From assembly GCA_964019425.1 (NCBI GenBank), contig OZ025807.1, positions 926,823-990,822 on the forward strand: a stretch of 64,000 bases of DNA, in the 5' to 3' direction. Of the stretch, positions 1 through 12,305 are shown one piece after another. A model generated the notes under the pieces. That model did no database searches. It worked only from the letters and a program-made list of their open reading frames with translations, and was not told the origin of the DNA. The translations under genes were made by a program, and so were the position numbers. How positions within the stretch are numbered: the stretch's first letter is position 1; each line of letters starts with the position of its first letter. The stretch is from Flectonema sp. DT1601 (lineage: Eukaryota > Euglenozoa > Diplonemea > Diplonemida > Diplonemidae).

Positions 1-2
1 CT

Positions 3-392
3 CCTCACTTTGTAGAGGAGTTTGACGATGATGATATTGGTTATGCTGATGAGGAGGAAGAGGAAGTATCAAATAATAAAACAAAAGAAATAAAACTGTC
101 ATTTGCAAAGACATCTGAAGCATGTTGTCGTCTTAACCTGAGAGTCTATCCAGGGGGTGCTAGGCTTCGATGTGATCCCTCGTTTACAGCTTCTTTTGTA
201 ACACTTTCTACCACACCTCCAACTCAAGCAACTATCCTTCCATCAGAGGTATTCTTTCGTATTGGTCCTTTTGATCAAGGCTATTCACAAGTCCTAACTA
301 AGACTGGCGTCATCGGATGGCTTCAAACAATAGGAATCACAATTCTGTGTGAAGTTACTCGTAAGCAGACTAAAGCAAAAAGAAGAAGATAA
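3..392 (+). CDS. C-terminal part of an unknown acidic protein (runs off the left edge)
   Basis: An open frame enters from the left edge and ends at a TAA at 390-392, giving the last 129 residues of a protein. The visible part starts with a strongly acidic stretch (EEFDDDDIGYADEEEEE), continues as a mixed beta-type sequence with several Cys and a motif RVYPGGARLRCDPSF, and ends in a basic tail (KRRR). I do not recognise a family. The frame is uninterrupted, its codon use resembles the neighbours, and the next gene follows about 150 bases later on the same strand, so it is very probably a real gene end. The start and any upstream introns lie outside the window. Confidence 0.6.
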   Translation, partial: PHFVEEFDDDDIGYADEEEEEVSNNKTKEIKLSFAKTSEACCRLNLRVYPGGARLRCDPSFTASFVTLSTTPPTQATILPSEVFFRIGPFDQGYSQVLTKTGVIGWLQTIGITILCEVTRKQTKAKRRR

Positions 393-514
393 AGACATAT
401 TCATATCAGTTAACTAGTACAATAAGAGATATCTTCTTTATAGTCAAACAGATCTCAAAAATGGTAAGTAAACTACTGAATTGACGTTCGTATGTTTTAT
501 AAACAACAGCAGTG

Positions 515-523
515 TTTTCACAG
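515..523 (+). promoter_or_regulatory. Candidate splice acceptor before the MTHFS start
   Basis: TTTTCACAG lies 15 bases upstream of the ATG at 539. It could accept a spliced leader. Alternatively, ATG-GTAAGT at 461-469 could be an ATG-only first exon whose cis-intron ends here; that joins in frame (ATG then AAA CAA AGT). Confidence 0.45.
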
Positions 524-538
524 AAACAAAGTAAACTA

Positions 539-1183
539 ATGGATTTACGAGACCAAAAGAAGACTCTACGAAAGTCTGTCCAGCAGAGGTTGAAGAACAT
601 GTCAGAAAGAGAAGTCCAACATCAGTCAAACAATGTATCAGATCGTCTCTTTGAGATGGAATCCTTGAAGAAAGCATCAGGTGTCAGCGTCTATTTATCA
701 ATGGCTGGTGAAGTTGTGACATACGGAATAGTAAAGAGATTATTTAAAGCTGGAAAACGTGTTTATGTCCCCTGCATAACAGGTCCAAAACACACCGACA
801 TGATGATGATTGAATTATCAACCCCACAAGTCATTGAAGATTGGCCGAAGAATAAATGGGGAATTCCTGAACCCCCACCCTCAAGCATTCCTAATACCCA
901 CTCTGATGCAACACATAATCTTGTTATTGATACTGTGCTGTGTCCAGCTGTTGCTTTTAATAAAGACTGTAGTCGTCTTGGTCATGGTAAAGGGTATTAT
1001 GATTCTTTTTTGAATAGATCAAACTCACTTCGCAATGATGCTGATAAACCTCCGCTTTACACAATTGGTCTTGGGCTTACTCCGCAATTAGTTGAGGACA
1101 AGATACCAACAAACGATCTCGATGTTCAACTAAACGCCGTGGTACTACCCGACATTGTAATGATTAGAAATTCATCTGCATGA
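539..1183 (+). CDS. MTHFS: 5-formyltetrahydrofolate cyclo-ligase (5,10-methenyl-THF synthetase)
   Basis: The product (214 residues from ATG 539) catalyses ATP-dependent conversion of 5-formyl-THF to 5,10-methenyl-THF in one-carbon metabolism. The family signature is present near residue 145 as RLGHGKGYYD, matching the eukaryotic form RLGRGKGYYD that holds the nucleotide and substrate site. The N-terminus DLRDQKKTLRKSVQQRL and the segment KNKWGIPEP also fit the family, and the length is close to the roughly 200 residues usual for it. The first in-frame ATG is at 539; an alternative start at 461 would need a small intron at 464-523. No targeting peptide is evident, so a cytosolic location is inferred. 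A T-run directly after the stop marks the 3' UTR. Confidence 0.93.
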   Translation: MDLRDQKKTLRKSVQQRLKNMSEREVQHQSNNVSDRLFEMESLKKASGVSVYLSMAGEVVTYGIVKRLFKAGKRVYVPCITGPKHTDMMMIELSTPQVIEDWPKNKWGIPEPPPSSIPNTHSDATHNLVIDTVLCPAVAFNKDCSRLGHGKGYYDSFLNRSNSLRNDADKPPLYTIGLGLTPQLVEDKIPTNDLDVQLNAVVLPDIVMIRNSSA

Positions 1184-1306
1184 GTTTTTTTTTTTTTTTT
1201 TGAATTATGTTGCCTGTTTAAAAAAAAAGTACTTGATTTTTTATTTATTTTCACCCCCTTTTGCTCTTCCCCTTCCGGAAGAATAATTAACATAAAAAAA
1301 TAAAAA

Positions 1307-2252
1307 ATGGAACAGCTGCGTATGCCGAGTGATGGTATTCCGTCTGATTTAATTCTTGATATATTTGTGGTATGTTTTATTTTCTTTAAACCTTTTTGTG
1401 ACGATTTCCTTTAGTAGGAAATAAAAATAAAAAGAACAAAAACAGCTCTTTGGATTAGCCGCATCAAGCTATCCAAAACTAAATGACCTTCAACGACAAA
1501 CGAGAAGTATTGGAAGTTGGCATGGAAGACAGACTTGGGTCACATATATAATTGGGTATCTCGCACCTGCAGCTTGGTGTTGGTCTTTATACACAAAAAC
1601 GTACAAGGAAAATATTGTATTTCTTATTGGATTTGTGATGCTTGGAATTCATGTTTTGATTCACGTGTTACCGAGACTACCTCCGACAGAGGTGTTAATC
1701 GATTTTCAATTTTGTCATTGTCTCTGGACAGCTGTAATGCAAGTCGTTTACTGTTTGTATTTCAAACACATTTCTGTTGGAGTTTTCTCAGTCGCATTAT
1801 TACCAATGGTTTCTCACGGATATTCACTTTGGAATCAAGAGCACACATACTTCAATGTGTCGAAAGTTAGAGCTTGTCATCATACTGCTATATTGTTTGC
1901 AGTGGTATCATTATTTTTACCTTTTATTAATATTTCTGAATGCTGTCCTGAACTGTTGTCACCACCAATTGTTTGGCAGAAATACCTTCCGGTACTTACC
2001 TCTGATGAGTATTCCATCCCGACTGTTTCATCAGCAATGAGATATTACCGTTGGGTGTTTCTAGCAGTTGCAGCAGTCCTTTCTATGACTTGTGTTTATC
2101 TCTGGAGAATGTACACTTCTTACATCGTTAAACGAATTATCAGACTGAGAGAAGAACAGGATGCTGAAGACGGAGTCATCCCGGGTGTCAACACGCAAGA
2201 TGTCGGTACTGCAAAAAAGAAAAAACTAAAGAAAGGAAGAGGTAGAAATTAG
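1307..2252 (+). CDS. Unknown multi-pass membrane protein (2 exons)
   Basis: Exons 1307-1369 and 1446-2252 join in phase 0 across a 76-base intron with GTATGT and AACAG ends, giving 289 residues. The start codon sits in an A-rich context (AAAAAATGG). The product has about five or six hydrophobic segments (for example VTYIIGYLAPAAWCW, IVFLIGFVMLGIHVLIHVL, AVMQVVYCLYF and WVFLAVAAVLSMTCVYLW) and a cytosol-type basic tail, KKKKLKKGRGR. This suggests a multi-pass protein of an internal membrane; the lysine-rich end could act in ER retention, but that is only a guess. I do not recognise the family. The intron is supported by the frame shift between exons and by the same donor and acceptor pattern in other genes here. 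Confidence 0.7.
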
Positions 2253-2681
2253 ATCAATCTATCACATTGATAAGCATCTTAATCAATAAGATGCCACTCT
2301 AGATGGTTACAACGGTTTTGGGGATTTTGTCTACAGTTCCAGCCGCTGCTGATATCTAAAGTCGGCAAAATAAATAAAAAACTGACCACTCTCTACCTGC
2401 TTATGCAAAGCAGGATCAGAAACAGTAAACTTATAGAGAAGTGACGTCTCGATAGTCAGTCTGATTCCTGTTTATGGAAACCGAAGGCAATCAGTTGGCC
2501 AATTTGATTTTAGAAATTATTATTAATTGGACAGGACGACAATAAGTAAGTAGTACCTCATCCCCCCCTTCAGGTGTTGTCAGTGATGTGAGTCGGTTAT
2601 GTCACCTTTTATAACCTTTACCCTTCTTTAGTAGTTAGTTTAAATCTTAGTCTATATTATAAACCAGAAGGAAGTGATAAC
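2253..2681 (+). other. Intergenic spacer with two hairpins
   Basis: There is no coding signal. It holds a perfect 8-bp stem at 2274-2294 just after the previous stop, a CCTGCT/AGCAGG hairpin near 2396-2414, and a pyrimidine tract ending in AG at 2631, 50 bases before the next ATG. Confidence 0.6.
2274..2294 (+). other. Perfect hairpin in 3' UTR
   Basis: GCATCTTA and TAAGATGC form an 8-bp stem with a 5-base loop, 22 bases after the stop codon of the membrane protein gene. It is a possible 3' UTR element; no function is known. Confidence 0.5.
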
Positions 2682-3122
2682 ATGCCTTCAAACATGGAGA
2701 GATACGAAACTTTATTAAACGAAATACAAAATCTAACTAAAGCGTTAGCAATAATAAAGAAAGCAGATCGGTGTCAGTGGTGTGATCTACAACTGGAAGA
2801 TAATCCATATTGTCCTTTAACTGGAGTGAAACACTTGACTTCTGTTGAATGTGAAATGCTGATCAATGAGACGGCTGACCTGTTTCCCTTTCCAGATAGT
2901 ACCTTAGAAACATTCCCTCAAATCAAAAATGTTCTCCATTTTCATGCGTTTTCTCATCTGTTTGACGTTCCTGAGGGCGCACTTCAAGATGCGACTGTTT
3001 GGCTGCGAACGCAATTCTGTCGTTTACTAGTTCCAAAAAAATCAGAAAAGGATCCTTTATTTGTAACTAGAAAAGGATCAACACCGTTAGATGTAAGTCC
3101 CTCTTTTAAGAATTACACTTGA
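2682..3122 (+). CDS. Unknown 146-residue protein with clustered cysteines
   Basis: The open frame from ATG 2682 encodes 146 residues. Residues about 27-52 contain a Cys cluster (CQWCDLQLEDNPYC, then a further Cys about 14 residues on) that resembles a small zinc-binding site. The rest is predicted mostly helical. I do not recognise a family. The 3' end is ambiguous: a GTAAGT at 3093 could open a 182-base intron closing at the AAAG at 3271-3274, in which case the protein would end STPLDAL and not run to the TGA at 3120-3122. A strong pyrimidine tract plus AG at 2616-2631 precedes the start, which supports a real transcript. Confidence 0.55.
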   Translation: MPSNMERYETLLNEIQNLTKALAIIKKADRCQWCDLQLEDNPYCPLTGVKHLTSVECEMLINETADLFPFPDSTLETFPQIKNVLHFHAFSHLFDVPEGALQDATVWLRTQFCRLLVPKKSEKDPLFVTRKGSTPLDVSPSFKNYT

Positions 3123-3249
3123 ATTAACCATACTGATTAATCTGGTTAATGGTTCACAAGAAACAAAGGCATTTGTTCTCATCGCTAGTTAGCGAATACG
3201 TGTTGTAGTCGACTGAGGGATTTAATTTTAAAATATTATTATTTTTTTT

Positions 3250-3274
3250 TTGTATTAATTTTTTTCTTTCAAAG
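3250..3274 (+). promoter_or_regulatory. Candidate splice acceptor before the VAP gene
   Basis: A long T-rich tract ends in TTCTTTCAAAG at 3274, 38 bases upstream of the ATG at 3313. It is consistent with a trans-splice acceptor, or with the 3' end of an intron in the preceding gene. Confidence 0.4.
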
Positions 3275-3312
3275 GCTTTATAAGATAATATAAAAAAGAA
3301 ATTAAAAAAAAA

Positions 3313-4237
3313 ATGAACAAAGACGGAGTATCGATCAACTTAACGGAATTTCGCTTCATTGAGTTGAAACAAAATACATTAATCATAACAAATAACACTG
3401 GGGGTGATGTGACGTTTAAATTAAAAACATCAACTCCAACGAGATATCAAGTAAAGCCAAGAGCTGGGTGTATTGATAGTGGAAGTGAAGAGAAGATCAC
3501 CATCGCTCCTAGAGGAGCTGAAGTACCACCGTCAACACAGGATAAACTTGACAGGTTTCAATTAGAAGTCAGATCGCTTAATGCGAATGAAGTTAAAGCT
3601 CGTACCTTCGCTGCTCGAGAGATGTTCGTTGAGGCACGTGAAGCGCTTTCTGCTCCTCCTGACGTTCAGTTTGATGATTTTTCAAATTTTATTTGGAAAT
3701 ACTCACCGACATCTGCGGGTATAGAAGCTCGTAAGTTCGTCCTTGAGTGTCATTTTGGAAGTGAGTCTGCGTCTGCTGCTGCTAACTTCACCACACCAGC
3801 CAGGGTTTGTGTTTCATCATGTTCTGATTTTTAAAAAAAAAAAGAGAAAAAAAAAACTTTTGTTACATCAAATGATCAAAAATAAAACAAACCAAACACA
3901 GACTCTAGCAGGCCCAGCAGTAGAACTTGCCAGTGCGAGGGCCAACACCCAAACACCAGCTGTTGCTCCAGCTGGTGCTGCTAAGAATAACGAAGGTGAT
4001 TATACCAGCAGGATTGAAAAAGCAGTTGAAGAAAATCAAAGTCTAAAGGGAGAGCTTAAACGATTAACGGCAAGAAAAGACGAATTAAAAAGTAAAAATA
4101 AAATTCATTACACGGCGGTTGATGAAATCAAAAGCAAAGTAGAGAAGTCTGGTATTGCAGTTCCTGGATGGTTGTTTTGCATTTTGTTTCTACTAGCATT
4201 CTACATGGGATTAGTTATGGATCGGTACTTGGCCTAA
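3313..4237 (+). CDS. VAP-like MSP-domain protein, ER tail-anchored (2 exons)
   Basis: Exons 3313-3804 and 3902-4237 join in phase 0 across a 97-base GTTTGT...ACACAG intron, giving 275 residues. Residues about 1-110 form a major sperm protein domain: NNTGGDVTFKLKTSTP, then RYQVKPRAGCIDSGS, matches the VAP consensus for the surface that binds FFAT-motif partners. A charged coiled coil follows (IEKAVEENQSLKGELKRL), and a C-terminal membrane segment at about 252-274 (GWLFCILFLLAFYMGLVMD) anchors the protein. This domain order is that of VAP proteins, which tether the ER to other membranes. The second exon is required for the coiled coil and anchor; without splicing, the frame stops soon after the MSP domain. 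Confidence 0.88.
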
Positions 4238-4971
4238 TAGAGTTTTCTTGCCACCCTTTTGTTATTAAGGGCTATCTCACTCAATTTTGTTTGTTCTATC
4301 GTGCCTTTCTAGCCCTCCGATGCATTCTGTTCTGTTTAAAAGAGTATGATGCTACTGTGGGGCATCACTACGAGAGAAAACGCAATTATGTGGAACCTCC
4401 ATAGCATTTATTATTTTTTCTTTTTTTTTTTGCAACAACTGACGAAACTTGTTTTTAGAAATAAAATGAATGTCTCATTGTTTTCCACTAATTGCAAAAC
4501 CAAAGAATGCTGTCGCCCGTTAAATTCTGTGTTCAAACCAAAGGCAGGGGAATGATCAAAACTATTTTCTCACACAACAACAACAACAACAAAAAAAAAC
4601 CCCCCCTGCCAGCCTGCGTTTTTTACCTTGAATATAAGTGCTTTTTTTTATCCTTTTTCTTTTTTTCTTATATTATTTGTTACATTACTAATAAGACAGT
4701 GATAAAGAAAGGAAAGTGTTTAATCCAGCTGTACAAGACTTTATTTTGTTTTTTGAGTTAATTAAGAAAAAGCAGAAAATTCATAATAACATTATTTCAA
4801 TACAAGGGACAATGGAAAAACTGATGCCATGCTATCTATTACTGTCTGTGATGAATGGTTTTAATAAATTTCTTTTCTTTTTATATATATAAAAAAAAGT
4901 AGAAAAAACATACACACAAAAAAAAAAAAAAAAAAAAAAAACTTTATGATAAATATTAATAAGATGAAATA
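4238..4971 (+). other. Intergenic spacer, A/T-rich with homopolymers
   Basis: There is no coding signal. Short A, T and CAA tracts are frequent, and a 24-base A-run lies at 4918-4941. A three-codon upstream ORF (ATGAAATAA at 4964-4972) overlaps the next start codon. Confidence 0.7.
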
Positions 4972-7900
4972 ATGAGGAGAATTTGTTTGTTGTTGTTGTT
5001 GATGTGGGATGTCGTGGGTGATCATTTCATGGCAGGTCAACGAGGTCTTCCAAATCACAATCCATTATTCAGATCAGGACCTGACATAACAGTAGTTGAA
5101 GGACAAGGAGTATGGGGAGCTCAGCAATGGTGCTTTGATCCTGTTGATGGTGATGGTCCCCTTGATATGAACAACAGACCAACAAACTCTAGACAGCAAT
5201 CACTCACCTTTGAAGTTATAGCAGCCGATCCTTCATTATTCACAACTAATGGTGAGCCTCGAATTGATGATAATTGTCAACTAACCTTCGAAATACGAGA
5301 CAAGACATGCGGCTCTACAACAGTGTCGGTAGTCTTATCAGATGATGGAAACCCAAATTGTGTTGATGGACTTCCCAGTAGTGGAGTGTTATTCATCTGT
5401 CCTGGAGCATGTACTCCAGCTGACTGTTCAAAGTCTGCACCAGTTGACTTTAGTATTGATATCATTTGTTGCAATGATCCGCCATTCTTTTCAAATGTTG
5501 GTTCAGTCATCTATCCAGAAGACTCTCCCCTAATTCAACATAGAGACTGGGCTTTCAGTATCAGTCCTGGAGGGACAGATGTCTTTGAAACGTCACAAAT
5601 GCTAACATTCATAGCTGAGGTTGTTCAAAGTTCTAATCCTTTGTTGTTTTCAACTGCTCCTCGAATAACAACAAATCAGAATATGGGAAACACAAACCCT
5701 TCAGGATTCACAGCAGATCTTGTATTCGAACCAGCACCTGGACAGTGTGGTATTGCAACTATTGAAGCTTGGGTAATAGATGATGGTGGTTCTGTTAATG
5801 GCTGTCAGATGATGTCCATTCCTCCAAAAAAGTCGATCTTCACGATAGAGATTACCTGTGACAATGATAATCCACAGTTTACTCCAACACCTGGTTGTAT
5901 AATTATCGGAGAAGATCACTTCTTGTTGTCGTCAGGACCAGGAATCCAACCTTTCTCTCAACCGAGTTGGGCAACAGACATTTCTGCAGGGGATCAGATC
6001 GGAACACGTGAAATGCAAAACTTAAGATTCGAACTCGTCTTCGCAACCCCCGGCGATGAGATTCTATTTCTCAACACTCCCGAAATTGATTCAACCGGCA
6101 GGTTGACATTTCAACTAAACGAAAACTCGAATACTTTCGCAACTGGGGATGTGAATTTATATGTTCGACTAAGAGATGATGGAAACCCGACCGCATTCTC
6201 TTGTGAACCAATAACAAGTTGTCCTGTTTTATGTATTCGAGTGAATCCAATTAATGATCCTCCATCAGCTACTTGTGGACCTAACGTAGTTGTTTGTGAA
6301 AGTTCAGGAGTGTTCTCTGATGGTAACAATTGGGCTAAGAACTTGATGGTTGGTCCTCCAGGTTCACGAGAAGGTATTTGTCCTGGATGTGAAGGTCAGG
6401 AAATATTCTTTGATGTACAAATCACACCAACTGGTGGACACGATCTCTTCGTCAACAATCGAGTTATCATCACTGGTGATGGCACTCTGCAATTCGAACT
6501 TTTACCAAATGTTGTTGGCACTGCACAAGTGACTGCCCGGGTTCTTGACACCGGGGAAATGGGACCTCCAGGATCTAATGAGGGCCCGACTTGTTCCTTT
6601 TTTATTGCCGTCACTGAAAGTAAAACAGATATCTCATATCAAATAACTCATCAGTCGGGTGTGAATTCAATTATTGTTGATGAGGATGACCCTCCTGCTC
6701 TAACTGACTATCCTGGATTTTTGTTTAATATTCAGGCTGTTGGTGGAGGTATCGCTCCTCCGAATCTCATTTTTCGCGTAGAATCCGACAACGATATCTT
6801 GTTCACCATCCCTCCGCACATCCAAAGAACGTCAACAGGTTTGTGTTTTGTTTATTGCTCGTGAGAATTAGCATCAAAACCCGAACATTGTAAAACATAA
6901 AAATAACAAACAGAGACTGCTCGCCTTTTATTCGAACTAGCTCCTGATCAGTGCGGAGTTGCTAATCTTCTGATCTACGTCTCCGAAGACCAAGAAACCA
7001 GCTGCCCCAGTCAGGCTACTGTCCCACAACAGTCACAAATAATTGTGAATTGTGTAAACGATCCGCCCCCTGATTTCTTATTAGCTGCCTGTCCCTACTG
7101 TTGCTCACCTTCGAGAACGTCAGTTGGAACGACTAGGCCATCAATGTATTCTTGTAATAATAAAATGTGTACTTTAGAACTTTGTGAAAGTGAGACCGTA
7201 AATGGAGTACAGGGTTCTGGATTTGTTCTCAGTCGGTTTGTAGTCATGGGAGAGAATACAAATAGACTAAACCTACCTGGAGAAGAGAATGAGAATATTG
7301 CATATCAAGTTGGTATTGTTTCCGGTGGTGAGCTATTCGACAGTCAACCAATTATAACACCGCAAGGAGAGCTTCAGTTTAGTACACTTCAAGGACAGTT
7401 CGGTAATGCTGTGTTGTCAATCACTGCTGTTGATGATGGGACACCTCCCCAACGGAGTACAACTTTATTTTTTATGTTAAGAATACATCAAAACATTATT
7501 GACCTTCCGCAGTATAACATCCCAAATCCAAACGTGTACTCTGGAGCCAATGCGATACCTGCCTGTCAACGGACGTCGTTTAATCTTCAGACTTGTGAAC
7601 AAATTACGAACACTATTTCAGATGATTGTCCATACATATCTCCTCTATTTACTCAATTAGTTAATCCTAATGAAGTATCAAGAGTAAGATATGATGTATC
7701 ATGGCCAATTGAATTTAATCGACTCTTTACTGATACCGGAACTCCTTCGATCTCAGCCGCAGGGACGCTCGGATTCGAACTTAGAAACAACGCTCTTGAC
7801 AGCACTCTCGACAGAGCATTAATTCCAATTACAGTGAGATCTGTTTTTATAGATTCCGTGAATGGAGGAAGATGTGAATTTGTTAACGTAAATGGTGCGA

Positions 7901-10900
7901 CGTCTGTTCGTAATTTTAATATTCAAATTGAGAGGAATCCTTCTGCGTCTGCATGTCTTCAATGTGGTGCTATCTTTGAGAACAGAGTGGTTAGAACAAC
8001 CTCAACATCACTCACTCCTTCAACAGTCCTTGGGTTTGTTAAGACTAATGTAGATCCATCTCTGTATTCAAGTACAACATTTTCTCTAATCACAAGTAAT
8101 CGGGATCTATTCATTGATCAGCCGATCATTAGCAATTCAGACGCTAGTTTTGGTTCTCTCATGTACACAGCTAGACAAGGTATGGTTCTTGTTCTTTTTT
8201 TGATACTGACTGTTGAGATCTACATCACTCTAAAATAACATAAAAAACAACAGGTGTGTGTGGTTCTACAACCGTCAACCTTAACATGCAAACGGTAAAT
8301 CCATTTGGTAGAATTCTTTATAATGTTAACTGTGTGTTTAGTATCATAATTGAACCATTAAGAAGTGTTGGTAACTTACCAACATTTGAAGTAAATTCGA
8401 ATATGATTGAAGTAAATGAGGATTCAGGTGAAACTTGTGTTCGTTGGGTGACCCAACGATCACCATTTTCTGATTGTACAATTATTTTACAAGGTCAGTC
8501 TATGTCGGAAATCGGATTTGTAACCACCGCTAATGATAATTTAGAGCTATTCAGATTCACACCTGTCGTGACAGCAGCAGGTGATGTGTGTTTCACACCG
8601 GAATCGAACTTATGCGGATTTGCAACTGTTTCAGTTGCTGCTCGTAATCTCGACAACGGTGGGCTGTCAGTACCTAGACTGTTGGATATAAAAGTTAATT
8701 GTGTTAACGATCCACCGACAGCGTTCCTCTCATCTGAAATTAGGGCTTTGCAAACATCAACGGGAAATGAAATACAACTTTGTAAACGAGACCCAGTTAC
8801 TTATATTCCATATTGTGATAGGAGAACAATATCAGCTGGTCCTGTTGTTAATGAAGATTGTCCTGGTCACATATATGAACAGCATGCGGCTTATAACGTT
8901 GATGTGTTGTTGCATGATTCTGGGTTTGATAGATTGTTTTTCACTGATAGTCCAGTTGTGTCGAATGACTGTACGCTTTCTCTAAATCCTAATTCCTTGT
9001 CACCGGGTTCTGAGGTTAATATTAGTATTCAGCTTTGTGATGACGGTGCGAGAGGGGCACCTCATCAAAACTGTGCGACGCCGGATGTCTATCTCGTGAG
9101 ATATAGTGATTTCACAGCAAACTCTAACATATCCGGTTCTAATATCACTCTGTCTTCTGTTTCTGACGCTCTTGTTGTTAGTGACAATGTGTTGTCTTTT
9201 TATATTCCAAATTGGGTTTCTATCTCGCTAAACGACACATCTCTTTCAGGACCTGTTACCATAACAGCATCAAATCCAATGCTACTCAACATTATTATCG
9301 TAAATGGAAAGGACTTATCATTTCAAATTGCAAATCTACCATCGGTAAATGCAACATCTGTAATTGCTACATTCGATGCTACGGTTTGTCTGCAAAATTT
9401 AAGATGCACATACGACACATTATGCAGCACTCATAACATAACAGTTACTAATAACGCTTCAACAGCTGTCGTTGAACAATATATTTGTGCGCAGAATCAA
9501 TTTATATATTCCGAAGACTCAGGTTCGATAACAATACAAAGAGTAATAACACCTGTTAGACACACGAGTATTTCTGATTACTGGAATGGATTACCAATAC
9601 AACCGAATGCTGTGATTGTTGAGGCACTTCTTGTGAACACATTCTTTAGATCTGATCCTGTATTCCGTTATGATGCTGTTGACAGAGTGTTTGACTTGGA
9701 ATTTGAAACGAATTTGGATAGTTTTGGAAATTTTACTGCTCAACTATTCGGATGTAACATCACGGTGAGGGTATTACCGGTGAGAGATCCACCAACGTTT
9801 CTACACAGCAATCAAACAATCATTCTCTATGGAGGAGAAACATTCATCGGAAGTTGGGCTGCTAATATAGAAGCAGATTCGAACTCTGCAGCTGACCCTG
9901 TCTTTGAACTCACACTTGATCCAAGAACAGAATTACTACTATCGAATAGCACTCCACCAATGCTGTATAATAATGGAACATTACAACTTGTGAGTAACAG
10001 TGCAGGAATTGAAGGAAACGGTTCAATATTTGTTGTGTTGTATGATGGCGATGACCGATTAGTACATTCTGCTGTTTCAATTATCAACATAATCGTAAGA
10101 AATACAACGACGGAAACACAGAGTGTTATTAATGTAACTGATTCGGTTATAGTTATTCAACTAAACTACTCTTCTCCACTACCTGTTTGTTATAATCAAT
10201 CAGACTGGCTGATTTCGGGTACACCGGTATCAGTTGAGCACGTTGGTCAAGAAATTATATCGAAATCAGTTTTAATTGACAGTCAAGGTTCGAAGAATCT
10301 TTGTATCACTCCAAGTGGGATTGTGGGGACTGGTCAGGTATCATTAAGTGGAACTATTCTTCCGAATAATGAATTAAATAGAGCAGTCATTCAAATTCAA
10401 GTACTACCTGCAAACCCGTTAGACATAGTCTTAGAATTAGAGACTCGGTTACTTCGGGTTTATGAGGATACTGGTCCATTTACGTCAAGGTTTTTTGTAA
10501 GAAATATCGAAGACTTTGGGAATGTTAGAGAACAATTTCACGTCAGACCGATAGCAGCAAATTGGAGGCCAGAGATGTTTATTGCAATGCCTGGCCTTAT
10601 AAGAACTACTGGTGATTTGGTATTCACAGTCGCTAAAGACATTAATGGACTCTTTGGTTTCGAAATAATGTTCTCTTATGAGAATGACACTCAGAGGTTA
10701 GTTAGGTTTACAAACCCTCAGTTATTTTCTATCGATGTGATCTCTGTAAATGATCAGCCTGTTGTTGCATTGTCTCTAAATGAGATCTTTATTCCACCTC
10801 AAAATATTTATAATATCGATTCTGTTACTCCGAGTTATTCCTTAAGCGGGTTTTTATCAAGATTACTACCAGGACCAACCAACGAGAATTCTCAAAGTAT

Positions 10901-12059
10901 CACATCAACGACTCTTACTACGCTGTCTGGACCGATTCATGTTTTTAGAACACTTCCGATGGTTCATGTTTCAACTGGTGCTCTGTCTTTTGTTTTAGAA
11001 TCAAAATCGATTGTTGTTAGTGAATATTTATATAGTCAAAACTCTGTACGATATATAGAACAGTTGAATCAAAAAATCCCATTTCAATTTTTGCTTCAAG
11101 TAAACGATTCTGGAAGCACTCTTTTCGGAGGAAATAATTCAGCGATGATAAGTTTTTCTTTATATCTTGATTTTTCAGGATGGGTGAACCTCATACCAGA
11201 AGAATTAAAATTCACGACTGCGACATCAACTGTAGTGATTCCTTATACAACGGTTGACAAGATAGAGGTTATTACTAATATCATTTTATGGTCCTCTCCG
11301 GTAGTGAGATTATTTGACATCAGATGCGACGGTAATTATTCAAATTTCCTTCGAGGAGATCCTTCCATTTCAGATAATAAAAAAGATCTGATCGCTCATC
11401 AAATTGCCAATCAGTTCGGATCAACAAGCTGCACAATAAATGCACTCAGTGATACGAATATCAGGTCACTTCAACAGGATACTATTCGAATTACTGTGTT
11501 GAATCCAGATGAACCGTTGTCTGGAAATATTGTTTCTGTCGTCATGTGGAAGTCTGCTTTTGATTTGGTCAATTCTGGTAGTCTAATTGAAAGTAGTCTT
11601 CGTATTAATAGTAGTCGTTATCAGGTTCAAATTATTGGAAATAACGATGGAATTCTCGCCTTATGCATTGAAGTCAGAATAGTATTCATACCATCATCGC
11701 AAAGTCCTGCAGCGACAGTGTTGGCTGATAGAGTATTGCTGGAGGGTTTTCCTCCGCATTCTCTGTCTCAATTTTTAATTTCAGACTTGTCGAGGACTCG
11801 ACTTGCTCTTCCACCTGAATGCACTGTAATGAGGTCTCCAGAACCATATGACTATACTTGGGTTTATATTGTTGGTGCTGTTCTAGTTGGATCTTTGTTA
11901 CTGATTTTTGCAATCTCCTGGTTTATTATAACTCGTCAAAATAAAAAACACAAAAAAGAGATTCAAACTGAAAACCTAACTGATCAACAAACTGCTAAGA
12001 AACAACAACAACAACAACAACACCAACAAAATCCGTTGAATGAGTTTTATAATGGATAA
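4972..12059 (+). CDS. Giant type I membrane protein with cadherin-like NDPP repeats (3 exons)
   Basis: Exons 4972-6838, 6914-8179 and 8254-12059 give 2312 residues; both introns are about 75 bases (GTTTGT...AAACAG and GTATGG...CAACAG) and phase 1. The N-terminus RRICLLLLLMWDVVG is a signal peptide. The ectodomain repeats a module ending in a form of NDPP (codons near 5475, 6250, 7050 and 8702, with variants CDNDNP, VRDPP and VNDQP), preceded by G-x-L-x-F and V-x-D-D-G strands, as in cadherin-like or Ig-like tandem domains. Many Cys suggest disulfides. A single membrane helix lies near the C-terminus (YIVGAVLVGSLLLIFAISWF), followed by a short basic and Gln-rich cytoplasmic tail. It is probably a surface adhesion protein or receptor; ligand and function are unknown. 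The upstream mini-ORF may damp translation. Confidence 0.82.
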
Positions 12060-12305
12060 TTTTTTTTTTTTTTTTTTTTTTTACTCCGATTAGAATAGAA
12101 TTACCAACCTGTACTTTAGATTATACCAATTTGATATTACCACAAAGACTACCCTTCATTTAATATTATTGTTAGAGTCAGGTGATGAAAATAAATGAAT
12201 GATGGTTCCTATTTATTGCAGTTCTGTTTTTTTTTTTTTTTTCTATTAACGTTGTTGTAAGAGTCAGGTGATTACAATTCATAAATGAAACCATTTTAAT
12301 AATTA

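Noticed and set aside
464-523. Cis-intron after an ATG-only first exon of MTHFS
   Set aside because: It is in frame and cannot be excluded, but the ATG at 539 gives a complete family protein and the AG fits trans-splicing, so it is kept only as an alternative.
1517-1870. Alternative + frame inside the multi-pass membrane gene
   Set aside because: It lacks hydrophobic pattern and splice continuity; the other frame links to the first exon and has membrane helices.
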